DNA of 64,000 bases, taken from assembly GCF_000482785.1 (NCBI RefSeq), contig NZ_AXWS01000008.1:372001-436000 (forward strand). The letters are read 5' to 3'. Shown here piece after piece: positions 28,801 to 37,065 of the stretch. The stretch is from Derxia gummosa DSM 723. GTDB lineage: Bacteria > Pseudomonadota > Gammaproteobacteria > Burkholderiales > Burkholderiaceae_E. The notes under the pieces are model-generated. The model saw nothing but the letters and a program-made list of their open reading frames with translations, was not told where the DNA came from and did not search any database. The position numbers and the translations under genes are program-made. The stretch's first letter is position 1, and every line of letters begins with the position of its first letter.

Positions 28801-29042
28801 TATTCGCGCAGCAGCGCGTCGAGCGTGTCGATGGCGTCGCCGCGTCGGCGCACGGCCTCGACGATCTCGCGCGCATGGCGGCGGATGGCGTCGATGGCCG
28901 CGGCGCCGGGGTCGGCCAGCGGCGCGAGCGCGGCGAGCCAGGCGTCCTCGTCGACGGCGTAATTGGCGCTGACGAGCTTCATCAGCTCCGGCAGCGAGGT
29001 GGAAGCGAAGTCGTCCTGCAGGACACGAGCGGCCGGGAACAT
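25887..29042 (-). CDS. putA: Bifunctional proline dehydrogenase / delta-1-pyrroline-5-carboxylate dehydrogenase PutA
   Basis: PutA (1051 residues) oxidises proline to glutamate in two steps. An N-terminal arm leads to the FAD-binding PRODH barrel (about residues 170-470; VSIKLSALHPRYE, VQAYSKRALP, RLVKGAYWDSEIK). The C-terminal half is an aldehyde dehydrogenase (about 530-1040) with NFPLAILLGQIAAALVSGN, ETGGQNAMIVDS and the catalytic-Cys motif AGQRCSALR. At this length it lacks both the N-terminal ribbon-helix-helix DNA-binding domain and the extra C-terminal domain of trifunctional PutA, so it should not repress its own operon. The neighbouring AraC-type regulator probably does the control. 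The start at 29042 follows a GGAGGG-like site. Confidence 0.95.
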   Translation of the reverse strand: MFPAARVLQDDFASTSLPELMKLVSANYAVDEDAWLAALAPLADPGAAAIDAIRRHAREIVEAVRRRGDAIDTLDALLREYSLDTQEGLMLMCLAEALLRVPDAATADALIRDKLNGADWDRHVGRSDNLLVNFAAWGLVLTGKVARLDGDTAPRAGSMLNRLVQRSSEPVIRAAMHQAMKLMGKQFVLGRDIGEALANGRPLRERGYTYSFDMLGEAALTAADAGKYLDDYTRAIEAVGREPRVGKAPRPSVSIKLSALHPRYEVAQRERVLDELFGRVRDLAARARALDVEITIDAEEADRLELSLALYEKLMRDPAIAGWGGFGLVVQAYSKRALPALVWLTRLGRELGARIPLRLVKGAYWDSEIKASQQAGLDAYPVYTRKEGTDTAYLACARYLLSERTRGVIHPQFATHNAHTVAAVLAMAGDRDFEFQRLHGMGEALHDVVIQRARKPVRIYAPVGAHRDLLPYLVRRLLENGANSSFVHRLVDPAVPVEALIEHPVTELRRHATPHNPRIPLPPALFGAARRNSRGINMNISQSWNALEAELAPQLQRQWTAGPVIDGRRRDGRARPVICPWDTARNVGSVQFASAAQAREAIDALAAFRPTWNATPVDARAAILERLADLLERQRAELMALCTLEAGKTLQDGIDEVREAVDFCRYYAAQARQRLGRETLPGPTGERNELFHEGRGIFACVSPWNFPLAILLGQIAAALVSGNVVLAKPAEQTSLIAGRTLELMFEAGLPVQAIAMLPGDGAELGAVFCADPRVAGVCFTGSTDTARLINRALAGRDGPLATLIAETGGQNAMIVDSTALPEQVVKDAVASAFTSAGQRCSALRVLYVQDDIAERVIELLRGAMAELRVGPPDRRSSDVGPVIDAEACKALQAHVEHLRRDARMIAETPVPAGLRGHFIAPVAFEIPSIAALDKEHFGPVLHVVRYAAAELDRVVAAINDTGFGLTLGIHSRNEETARRIEALARVGNLYVNRNQIGAVVGVQPFGGCGLSGTGPKAGGPAYLMRFTQERTTTVNTAAVGGNASLLAMATV

Positions 29043-29251
29043 GGCGCCCTCCCTTCTGCGCAATGCAATGGGTCACGGGGGCCGCGCGAAGGCGGCATGA
29101 CGCTGACTTTAGGAGGGTGCCGCCAAGCTTTCTTGCAGGGGAATCCGGATGTTTTTCGGAAAAATCCGGCCGTCGATCAGGGTTGGATGACGCTGGCGTG
29201 AAGCGCGCATGGCGGCGCAAGGTGCCGGCATCCGGACCGGGGGCAGGTGCT

Positions 29252-30007
29252 TCACTCGCCGCGTGCCTGGCGCAGGCGGCGCGGCGTGAGGCCGAGCTGC
29301 TGGCGCATCGCGGTGGTGAGCGCGCTCTGGCTGGAGAAGCCGCAGTCCTCGGCGATTCGCACGAGCGGCAGGTCGCTGTCGCGCAGCAGGCGGGCGGCGC
29401 GGTCGAGGCGATGGCGCAGCACGTACTGGTGCGGCGTCATGCCGGCGCTGTCCTTGAACTGGGCGTGGAAGTGGCTGAGGCTCAGGCAGGCCACGCCCGC
29501 GAGTTCGGCCACGGCGATGCCGCGGTCGAGATGTTGCTCGATGTAGGCATCGATGCGGCCGAGATCGAGCTGACGTGCCGGCGCGGGCCGGCCGTCGCGC
29601 ATGCGCAGATGCAGCGCGCGCAGCAGCACATGACCGAGGCCACGCGCGAGCCAGGGGTCGTCGCCGTGCCGGTGGAGTTCGGCACCGGCCTGCATCAGCA
29701 GGCGCTGGAAATCGGGGTCGAGCGCCGGATAGCGCGGCGCGCTGAAGAGCTGGTCGAGCAGTGCCTCGTCCTCGGGACGGGCGTCCTTGCCGTCGAGGTC
29801 GATGATGAGCATCCGGTTGCTGCCCACGCCCGCGAACTGGTGCTCGGCATCGCCGGGCACCAGGCAGGCACGCACGCGGCAGACTTCGCCGCCGCGCCCG
29901 TTCACCTCGAACTCGGCGCGCCCGTCCACGGCCATCACGAGCTGGTGATAGCCGTGGGCATGGTTGGCGGCGCTGGGGGCGAGCTGGGTGAGACGGGTGT
30001 CGAACAT
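29252..30007 (-). CDS. AraC-family transcriptional regulator
   Basis: A 251-residue regulator with a cupin-like N-terminal sensing domain (about residues 1-130; HAHGYHQLVMAVDGRAEFEV) and a C-terminal AraC/XylS double helix-turn-helix (about 150-245). The second HTH shows the family signature RIAEDCGFSSQSALTTAMRQQLGLTPRRLR. It is transcribed in the same direction as putA and ends 209 bases before it. Because this PutA lacks its own DNA-binding domain, the regulator is a good candidate activator of putA or of the flanking porin and GABA genes. This is inference from context. The start at 30007 is chosen from where the cupin domain begins; an in-frame Met at 30088 is possible. Confidence 0.85.
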   Translation of the reverse strand: MFDTRLTQLAPSAANHAHGYHQLVMAVDGRAEFEVNGRGGEVCRVRACLVPGDAEHQFAGVGSNRMLIIDLDGKDARPEDEALLDQLFSAPRYPALDPDFQRLLMQAGAELHRHGDDPWLARGLGHVLLRALHLRMRDGRPAPARQLDLGRIDAYIEQHLDRGIAVAELAGVACLSLSHFHAQFKDSAGMTPHQYVLRHRLDRAARLLRDSDLPLVRIAEDCGFSSQSALTTAMRQQLGLTPRRLRQARGE

Positions 30008-30133
30008 CGCGGGTGGCGGGTGGCAATGCCGGGCACCGGCGCGGTGCGCCGGCAGCGGCAGGAGACGGGGATTGTGCCGGGCAAGCAAGTTCCCAGCCGC
30101 TGACCACTTCCCGCAGCCGCCGCCACACCGTCA

Positions 30134-31462
30134 TCAGAAGCTGAACTTGGCCGAGGTCTGGATGCGGCTCACGTTGCCCTTGCTGCCGTCCTCGGTCTTG
30201 CGCTGGCCCCAGATGTACTCGGCGCCGAGGTCGATGTTCTTCACCGGCGTCCAGATGACGTTGGCGAAGGCTTCGCGCGTGCCGGCGTTGAGCTTGGAGA
30301 TGTCGCCGTAGCCCGCGTCGTTGCGGTTCTTCACCTGGCCGTAGGTGAGCGACGAGCGCCAGTCGCTGGCCCACAGGTGGGTGAGCGACACATAGCCGCC
30401 GATCGAGGTCTGGGCCGACAGGGTGCGGTTGCCGGCGTTGTAGGCGGCGGCCGAGTTCGCGTCCTGGATGTAGCGGCCGATGCCCTGGCCGCCCTGGAGG
30501 GTGGCGTACAGCGTGTCGTTCGCGCCGAGCTTCAGGCTGCCGCCGGCGCCCAGGCCCCAGCCGGTACGGCTGGCGGTGTTGTCGCCCGAGCCGTCGTCGG
30601 CGCGCAGCGGGCGCACGAGGGCGCGCAGCGAGGCGTGGCCGAAGTCGCCTTCGGTGGTCCAGCGCGCGGCGATGTCGGGGCCGCGATCGACGGCGGTCAC
30701 GTTGCCGCCCACGTCGCGCGAATCGCTCTGCGGGTTCTCGAGCGCGACGTCGAGCGTGCCGGCGCCGAGTCCGGTGCTGTAGCGGATCTGCGGCTGGCGG
30801 ATGAAGACCTGACCGGTCGGGCCGAAGAATTCGAGCGTGTCGGGCAGGGCGTCCACGTCCATGAAGGTGGACCAGGTCTGGCCGGCGAGCCAGTGGCCGA
30901 CCGTGCCGTAGGCGTGGCGCAGGCGCGGGCGGGCGCCGTTGGTGTAGGTCTCGCTGCCCTCGGCCGTGTAGAAGTCGAATTCCACGCGCGTCTTCACGTC
31001 GCCGAGTTCGCTCGGCGTGGCGGTCTGGAAGTTGATGCGTGAGGTGCGCGCGCTGAAGGTGGTCGTGCCACGGCGCTTCGCGTCGGCGCTGCCGTCGAGC
31101 GGCGCGTCGGCCAGGCTGATGCCCCGGCCCTGGTTGCCGCGCAGGTCGTAGGCGGCGTCGAGCTGGGCATAGCCGGAAATCTTCAGCGACGTGCCGCCGG
31201 GCAGGCGGATCGAGCCGGGCATGCTGCCGGCGGTGATGACCTCGGCGGCGGGCGCGGCGGCCGGCGCGGGCTGGGCGACCGGGGTGGCGGCTGCGGCCTT
31301 GCCGGCGTCGGCGGCCTGCTTCGCTTCGAGCTGGTCGAGGCGGGCCTGGAGCTTCTGCAGCGCGGCCTTGAGGTCATCGACCTCACCGGCGTGGACGGGC
31401 GCGGCGGCGAGCAGGCCGGCGCCGGCAAGCGCGGCGATCAGCGGACGGAATGCGTGGTTCAT
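30134..31462 (-). CDS. DcaP-like trimeric outer-membrane porin
   Basis: A 442-residue outer-membrane protein. It has a signal peptide (MNHAFRPLIAALAGAGLLAAAPVHA) followed by a short coiled coil (EVDDLKAALQKLQARLDQLEAK) and an Ala/Pro-rich linker. The rest is a beta-barrel with alternating aromatic strands ending in a terminal Phe (TSAKFSF), the outer-membrane sorting signal. The coiled-coil-plus-barrel architecture and the segment LKISGYAQLDAAYD resemble DcaP-type porins that pass dicarboxylates and other negatively charged solutes. It lies between gabT and the AraC regulator and could admit the substrates of this nitrogen/carbon block. Confidence 0.82.
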   Translation of the reverse strand: MNHAFRPLIAALAGAGLLAAAPVHAGEVDDLKAALQKLQARLDQLEAKQAADAGKAAAATPVAQPAPAAAPAAEVITAGSMPGSIRLPGGTSLKISGYAQLDAAYDLRGNQGRGISLADAPLDGSADAKRRGTTTFSARTSRINFQTATPSELGDVKTRVEFDFYTAEGSETYTNGARPRLRHAYGTVGHWLAGQTWSTFMDVDALPDTLEFFGPTGQVFIRQPQIRYSTGLGAGTLDVALENPQSDSRDVGGNVTAVDRGPDIAARWTTEGDFGHASLRALVRPLRADDGSGDNTASRTGWGLGAGGSLKLGANDTLYATLQGGQGIGRYIQDANSAAAYNAGNRTLSAQTSIGGYVSLTHLWASDWRSSLTYGQVKNRNDAGYGDISKLNAGTREAFANVIWTPVKNIDLGAEYIWGQRKTEDGSKGNVSRIQTSAKFSF

Positions 31463-31746
31463 GACGGTCTCCTGCGGGGCTTGTGGTGAATGCGTGTTGC
31501 GGGTTTGGAAGACGGACCGCGCCGGCGAAAAGCCGGCTGCGCACAGCCGAAAAGCGGGGGCTGCGCGTCGGCGCGGGCAAGCCGCTCCCCTGCATCGCGT
31601 CGCGACGCATGCGGGGGCAGGGAGCGGGAGTCCGGCGCGCGCGGCGCCGGTTGATGCGGATGCGGTCGGGGCAGCCGGCGGCGCCGATCGGCCCGACGCC
31701 GATCAGCGCGCCGCCATCGTCTGGTGGCGGCTGGCGCTCAGTCGGC

Positions 31747-33054
31747 TCAGGCGGCCGCGATCGCGGCGTCCACCGACGCGGCGAGCAGGTCCAGCCCTTC
31801 GGCCAGCACGGCCTCGCCGACGGTGAGCGGCGGCATCAGGCGGATGACGTTGCCGTAGGGGCCACAGCTCAGGATGAGCAGGCCGCGCGCGCGGGCTTCG
31901 GCGACGATCGCCTTCACCAGCGCGCCGTCGGGCGTCCAGTGGCCGTCGGCATCGCGGGTGCCGAACTCGATCGCGAGCATCGCGCCGAGGCCGCGCACTT
32001 CGGCCACGCGATCGGGATGGGCAGCGGCGATCTCGTCGAGCTTCGCGAGCATCGTGCGGCCGGTGGCCTGCACCTTCTCGTTGAGCTGCTCGTCTTCGAC
32101 GATGTCGAGCACGGCGAGCGCGGCCGCGCAGGACAGCGGATTGCCGCCGTAGGTGCCGCCCAGGCCGCCGGGCGCGGCGGCGTCCATCACCTCGGCACGG
32201 CCGACCACGGCCGCGATCGGGAAGCCACCGCCCAGGCCCTTGGCCATCGTGATGATGTCGGGCGCGACACCCGAATGCTCGATGCCGTAGAACTTGCCGG
32301 TGCGGCAGACGCCCGACTGGATTTCATCGGCAATGATCAGGATGCCGTGGCGGTCGGCGATCTCGCGCAGGCCGCGCAGGAAGGGCGCGGGGGCCGGCAG
32401 ATAGCCGCCTTCGCCCTGCACCGGCTCGATGATGAAGGCGGCCACGCGGCTCGCCTCGATGTCGAACTTGAACAGCGCTTCGACGCCCTTGAGCGCGTCT
32501 TCGGCGCTCAGGCCGTGCAGCGGGTTGGGGAAGGGCGCGTGATACACGTCGGCCGAGAACGGGCCGAAGCCGATCTTGTACGGATCGACCTTGCCCGTGA
32601 GGCCCAGCGTGAACATCGTGCGGCCATGAAAGCCGCCGTTGAAGGCGATGATCCCGGGCCGGCCGGTCGCGGCGCGCGCCACCTTGATGGCGTTTTCCAC
32701 CGCCTCGGCGCCCGAGTTCATGAAGAAGCTCTTCTTCGCGCCCGGGCCGGGCATGCGGGCGTTCAGCTTCTCGGCCAGCGTGATGTAGCCGTCATACGCC
32801 AGCACCTGGAAGCAGGTGTGCGTGAAGTGCTGCATCTGCTCCTGCACGGCGGCGAGCACGCGCGGATTGTTGTGGCCGGTGTTCACGACGGCGATGCCGG
32901 CGACGAAGTCGATGTAGCGCTTGCCTTCGACGTCCCACACCTCGGCGTTGAGCGCGCGCTGCGCGACGACGGGATGGGCCTGGCCCACGCCGCGCGGCAG
33001 GGCGGCGGCGCGACGCGCGAGCTGGTCGGCGTTGGTGGTGGTCTGCTGGGTCAT
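31747..33054 (-). CDS. gabT: 4-aminobutyrate aminotransferase GabT
   Basis: Class III PLP aminotransferase (435 residues) converting GABA and 2-oxoglutarate to succinate semialdehyde and glutamate. Motifs: NSGAEAVENAIKVAR (cofactor phosphate region), GFHGRTMFTLGLTGK, the Asp of IIADEIQSGVCRTGKF, and the Schiff-base Lys in ITMAKGLGGGFPIAAV. The start at 33054 removes unrelated upstream in-frame sequence and begins MTQQTTTNADQLARR. It follows gabD by 44 bases on the same strand, so the two GABA-catabolic enzymes are co-transcribed. Confidence 0.95.
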   Translation of the reverse strand: MTQQTTTNADQLARRAAALPRGVGQAHPVVAQRALNAEVWDVEGKRYIDFVAGIAVVNTGHNNPRVLAAVQEQMQHFTHTCFQVLAYDGYITLAEKLNARMPGPGAKKSFFMNSGAEAVENAIKVARAATGRPGIIAFNGGFHGRTMFTLGLTGKVDPYKIGFGPFSADVYHAPFPNPLHGLSAEDALKGVEALFKFDIEASRVAAFIIEPVQGEGGYLPAPAPFLRGLREIADRHGILIIADEIQSGVCRTGKFYGIEHSGVAPDIITMAKGLGGGFPIAAVVGRAEVMDAAAPGGLGGTYGGNPLSCAAALAVLDIVEDEQLNEKVQATGRTMLAKLDEIAAAHPDRVAEVRGLGAMLAIEFGTRDADGHWTPDGALVKAIVAEARARGLLILSCGPYGNVIRLMPPLTVGEAVLAEGLDLLAASVDAAIAAA

Positions 33055-33098
33055 GGTGCTGTCCTTCAGTGCTTCGTGAGGAGGTGTGCGGGGCCGGC

Positions 33099-34553
33099 TC
33101 AGATGCCGCCCATCGCGAGGTACTTGATCTCGGTGTATTCGTCGCAGCCGTACTTCGAGCCTTCGCGGCCGAGGCCCGAGGCCTTGATGCCGCCGAAGGG
33201 CGCGACCTCGTTCGAGATGAGCCCGGTGTTGATGCCGACCATCCCGTACTCCAGCGCCTCGCCCACGCGCCACACGCGGCCGATGTCGCGCGTGTAGAAG
33301 TAGGCGGCGAGGCCGAACTCGGTGTCGTTGGCCATGCGGATGGCTTCGTCTTCCGTCGTGAAGCGGAACACCGGCGCCAGCGGCCCGAAGGTTTCCTCGC
33401 GCGCCACGGCCATCGCGGTGGTCACGCCGGTCACGATGGTCGGCTCGAAGAAATTGCCGCCGAGCGCATGCGGCTTGCCGCCCGTGACAACGCTTGCACC
33501 CTTGGCGAGCGCGTCGGCCAGATGGCGCTCGACCTTGCCCACGGCGGCGCCGTTGATGAGCGGGCCGAGGTTCACGCCGGCCTCGGTGCCGACGCCGACC
33601 TTGAGCGTCCTGACGGCCTCGGCGAGCTTCGCGACGAAGGCGTCATGGATGCCGTCCTGCACCAGCAGGCGGTTGGCACAGACGCAGGTCTGGCCCGCGT
33701 TGCGGTACTTCGAGACCATCGCGCCCGCGACGGCCGCATCCACGTCCGCATCGTCGAACACGATGAAGGGCGCGTTGCCGCCGAGTTCGAGCGACAGCTT
33801 CTTGAGCGTCGGCGCGCATTGCTCCATCAGCTTGATGCCCACGCCCGTCGAGCCGGTGAAGCTCAGCTTGCGCACGACCGGATTGCGGCACAGCTCGCCA
33901 CCGATGGCGACGGCGTCGCCCGTCACCACGTTGAGCACGCCGGCCGGGATGCCGGCGCGTTCGGCCAGCACCACCAGCGCGAGCGCCGAGAACGGCGTCT
34001 GCGGCGCGGGTTTGATGACCATCGAGCAGCCGGCCGCCAGCGCCGCGCCGGCCTTGCGCGTGATCATCGCGGCCGGGAAGTTCCACGGCGTGATCGCGGC
34101 GGTGACGCCGACCGGCTCGCGCACGACGACGAGGCGGCGGTCATTGGCCGGGCTGGGGATGACGTCGCCGTACAGGCGCTTGGCCTCCTCGCCGAACCAT
34201 TCGAGAAAGCTCGCCGCGTAGGCGATCTCGCCTTTGGCTTCGGCCAGCGGCTTACCCTGTTCGGCGGTCATGAGGGCGGCGAGGTCGTCCTGGTGTTCGA
34301 GCATCAACTCGTACCAGCGGCGCAGCAGGCGGCCGCGGTTGGCGGCGGGGAGGGCGCGCCATTGCTTTTGCGCGACTTCGGCGGCGGCGATGGCGCGGCG
34401 GGTTTCGGCTTCGCCCATCTCGGGCACGGTGCCGAGCGAGGCGCCGGTGGCGGGGTCGAGGATCTCGGTGGCGCGGCCGGTGTCGGCGTCGAGCCAGGCA
34501 CCGCCGATGACGGCCTGGTGGCGCCAGAGCGTGGAGTCTTTCAGCTGGAGCAT
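33099..34553 (-). CDS. gabD: NADP-dependent succinate-semialdehyde dehydrogenase GabD
   Basis: Aldehyde dehydrogenase (484 residues) that oxidises succinate semialdehyde to succinate. The catalytic Cys lies in AGQTCVCANRLL, where the second Cys two positions on matches the redox-switch pair of GabD. The catalytic Glu is in LELGGNAPF, and TPWNFPAAMITRK and FTGSTGVGIKL are cofactor-binding blocks. The C-terminus KASGLGREGSKYGCDEY is typical. It precedes gabT and lies 285 bases downstream of the ABC permease genes, enough for a separate promoter. Confidence 0.95.
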   Translation of the reverse strand: MLQLKDSTLWRHQAVIGGAWLDADTGRATEILDPATGASLGTVPEMGEAETRRAIAAAEVAQKQWRALPAANRGRLLRRWYELMLEHQDDLAALMTAEQGKPLAEAKGEIAYAASFLEWFGEEAKRLYGDVIPSPANDRRLVVVREPVGVTAAITPWNFPAAMITRKAGAALAAGCSMVIKPAPQTPFSALALVVLAERAGIPAGVLNVVTGDAVAIGGELCRNPVVRKLSFTGSTGVGIKLMEQCAPTLKKLSLELGGNAPFIVFDDADVDAAVAGAMVSKYRNAGQTCVCANRLLVQDGIHDAFVAKLAEAVRTLKVGVGTEAGVNLGPLINGAAVGKVERHLADALAKGASVVTGGKPHALGGNFFEPTIVTGVTTAMAVAREETFGPLAPVFRFTTEDEAIRMANDTEFGLAAYFYTRDIGRVWRVGEALEYGMVGINTGLISNEVAPFGGIKASGLGREGSKYGCDEYTEIKYLAMGGI

Positions 34554-34838
34554 GCGTTTCTTTCGGCAAGGCGATGCCCGTGGGCGCGTTCGTGGCGCGC
34601 TTCGGGGCGGTTCAGGACGGGGGTGATGGCCTGGCGGGCCGAGCTTCGGGTGGCACGCTCTCCGGCGGCGTCAGGCGGTGGCCCGGCGCAGGCGGTCGTC
34701 GTTGCGGCGAAGCGGGTTCGGTCCGTCGGTCAGCGCGGCGCTGGCCGGCTCACGACTCCGGAGGCGGGCCGTGTCCGGTCTGGCGGCGCGCTCCGGAAGG
34801 GGCGACCGGCGGACCGTGGGAAAGGGGTGGCGCGCGCA

Positions 34839-35678
34839 TCAGTCCACCTTGGCGGTGCGGATGCGCTCGGCGCGGCGGCGCAGGTATTCGACGACCACCA
34901 GCGCCGAGGCCGACAGCACGATGAGCAGCGTGGCCACGGCGGCGATGGTCGGGCTGATGTTCTCGCGGATGCCCGCGAACATCTGGCGCGGCAGCGTGGC
35001 CTGCGACGGCGCCGCGAGGAAGAGCGTGACCACCACTTCATCGAGCGAAGTGGCGAACGCGAACAGCGCGCCGGAAGCGACACCCGGTGCGACCACCGGC
35101 AGCATCACCTTGAAGAAGGCGGTGAGCGGAGGAGCGCCCAGGCTGCTGGCAGCCCGCATGAGGTTGTGGTCGAAGCCTTGCAGCGTGGCCGTGACCGTGA
35201 TGATGACGAAGGGCACGCCGAGCACCGCGTGCGCCAGGATGAGACCGGTGTAGCTGCCCGCCAGCCCGAGCGGCGCGAACAGCAGGTACACCGCCACGCC
35301 CACGATGACGGCCGGCACCACCATCGGCGACACCAGGATGGCCGTGAGCAGTGCCTTGCCCGCGAACTCGCCGCGCGACAGGCCCACCGCCGCGAGCGTG
35401 CCGAGCGCGACCGCCAGCAGCGTCGAGGCCGGCGTGACGATGGCGGTGTTCATCAGCGCCTGCCGCCACGGCGCCGATTGCGCCAGCTCCTCGTACCAGC
35501 GCAGCGAGAAGCCGGTCATCGGGTACATGAGGATGGAATCGGCGTTGAACGACAGCGGCACGATCACCAGGATCGGCAGCATCAGGAACACGAGCAGCAC
35601 GCCGGCCAGGGCGAGCAGCGCCCAGTGTGAAAGCCTTTGCACGGGCGTCGCGTAATCGGGCAGGGTGTGGCTTGCCAT
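34839..35678 (-). CDS. ABC transporter permease, PotC-type (GABA/polyamine importer)
   Basis: A 279-residue inner-membrane permease with six TM segments. The EAA-type coupling motif lies in the stretch MRAASSLGAPPLTAFFKVMLPVVAPGV. The family is the PotC branch of spermidine/putrescine-type importers, but the neighbours gabD and gabT point to GABA or putrescine as substrate. The start at 35678 (MASHTLPDYATP) is only 8 bases after the stop of the partner permease. Order on the minus strand is ATPase, binding protein, permease 1, permease 2. Confidence 0.88.
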   Translation of the reverse strand: MASHTLPDYATPVQRLSHWALLALAGVLLVFLMLPILVIVPLSFNADSILMYPMTGFSLRWYEELAQSAPWRQALMNTAIVTPASTLLAVALGTLAAVGLSRGEFAGKALLTAILVSPMVVPAVIVGVAVYLLFAPLGLAGSYTGLILAHAVLGVPFVIITVTATLQGFDHNLMRAASSLGAPPLTAFFKVMLPVVAPGVASGALFAFATSLDEVVVTLFLAAPSQATLPRQMFAGIRENISPTIAAVATLLIVLSASALVVVEYLRRRAERIRTAKVD

Positions 35679-35686
35679 GGCTGACC

Positions 35687-37033
35687 TCAGCGGGCGCCGC
35701 GCTGCTGGCGCGGACGGTTGAAGCGGGCGTAGAACACGTAGAGCACCAGCGTGGCGGCGAGCAGCACGCTCGACAGCGCGGCGGCCATGCTCCAGTTGAG
35801 CGTCTCGTTGGTGAAGAAGGCGATGAAGTAGCTGACCATCTGCTCGCCCGGGCTGCCGAGCAGCGCCGGCGTGATGTAGTAGCCCATGCCGAGGATGAAG
35901 GTGAGCAGCCCACCCGCGAGCACGCCCGGCATGCATTGCGGCGCGTACACCTTCCAGAAGGCCGCGAACGGCTTGCAGCCCATCGACAGCGCGGCGCGCA
36001 TGTACACCGGCGGGATGCCCTTCATGACCGAGTACAGCGGCAGCACCATGAAGGGCAGCAGGATGTGGATCATCGCGATGTAGACGCCGGTGCGGTTGAA
36101 CACCAGTTGCAGCGGCTCGCTGATGACGCCGCTCAGCATGAGCGCCTGGTTCACGAGGCCGCCGCCCTGCAGCAGCACGATCCACGCGGCCACGCGCACC
36201 AGCACCGAAGTCCAGAACGGCAGCAGCACGAAGATCATCAGCACGTTGCTGATGCGCGCCGGCAGCGTCGCCAGCACATAGGCGAGCGGAAAGCCCAGCA
36301 GCAGGCAGACCAGCGTGACGATGCCGCTCATCCAGAAGGTGCGCGCGAACACGTCCACGAACACCGCCTGGTCGGACTCGACCCGCTGGAGGCTGCCGTC
36401 GGCGGCCTGCTCGCGGTCGAGCGCGGCGAGCAGATAGCGCGGCGTGTAGGGCGAGGCATTGCTCGCGATCGCCTGCCACACCTCGGACTGACCCCAGCGC
36501 TCGTCGATTGCGAGGATGCGGTCGCGCGCGGCGGGTCGGGCGGCGTCGGGCGTGACAGCGCTTGCAGCGCCGGCCGCGCCATCGCCGGCGGGTGCGGTGT
36601 CGGCCGGTTCGGCGGGGGCTTGCAGGCCGCTCGCCGTCTTCATGACCAGCGAGCGCAGGCCCGACTGCTCGACGTTCAGCCGCTTGGCGGCGGCCGCGAG
36701 CTTCGGCGTGCCGCGACCGGCATCGAGGTCGGCGGCGAGGGCGTCGAACACCGGCTCGCCCGGCGTGCCGGCGTCGGCCTTCCAGCCCTTGAGCGCGCTC
36801 GTGGTGAGCGGCAGTCCGTCCATCACCTCGCGGTTGTCGATGCCGCGCTTGAGCAGGGCGCCGATCGGCCACAGGAAGGCCACGAACAGCAGCACCGCCA
36901 CCGGCAACACCAGCGCCATCGACGTGAGCTTCTTGCGCCGCTCGGCAAGCCGCAGCTGGCGCTTGAGCGGCGTGGCGTCGGCGGGGGGCTGCTCGGCAGC
37001 TTGCATCGGCAGTTCCTCGATCAGTTGCGACAT
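35687..37033 (-). CDS. ABC transporter permease, PotB-type, with large periplasmic insertion
   Basis: A 448-residue permease, well above the roughly 280-310 of ordinary PotB. TM1 is about residues 38-62, and TM2 begins about residue 237 (MSGIVTLVCLLLGFPLAYVLA). The approximately 170 residues between them are hydrophilic and should face the periplasm; they include an Ala/Pro/Asp-rich stretch (about 135-160). The coupling motif is MRAALSMGCKPFAAFWKVYAP. It pairs with the adjacent PotC-type permease. Some related permeases carry such loops, which may help dock the binding protein. Confidence 0.86.
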   Translation of the reverse strand: MSQLIEELPMQAAEQPPADATPLKRQLRLAERRKKLTSMALVLPVAVLLFVAFLWPIGALLKRGIDNREVMDGLPLTTSALKGWKADAGTPGEPVFDALAADLDAGRGTPKLAAAAKRLNVEQSGLRSLVMKTASGLQAPAEPADTAPAGDGAAGAASAVTPDAARPAARDRILAIDERWGQSEVWQAIASNASPYTPRYLLAALDREQAADGSLQRVESDQAVFVDVFARTFWMSGIVTLVCLLLGFPLAYVLATLPARISNVLMIFVLLPFWTSVLVRVAAWIVLLQGGGLVNQALMLSGVISEPLQLVFNRTGVYIAMIHILLPFMVLPLYSVMKGIPPVYMRAALSMGCKPFAAFWKVYAPQCMPGVLAGGLLTFILGMGYYITPALLGSPGEQMVSYFIAFFTNETLNWSMAAALSSVLLAATLVLYVFYARFNRPRQQRGAR

Positions 37034-37065
37034 CGCGACCTCAGATGATGGACAGGCTCAGGCGC

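Noticed and set aside
26133-29201. A 1022-codon plus-strand open frame opposite putA
   Set aside because: It is antisense to a gene with clear catalytic motifs, its translation is Arg/Ala/His-rich low complexity, and such long shadows are expected at this GC content.
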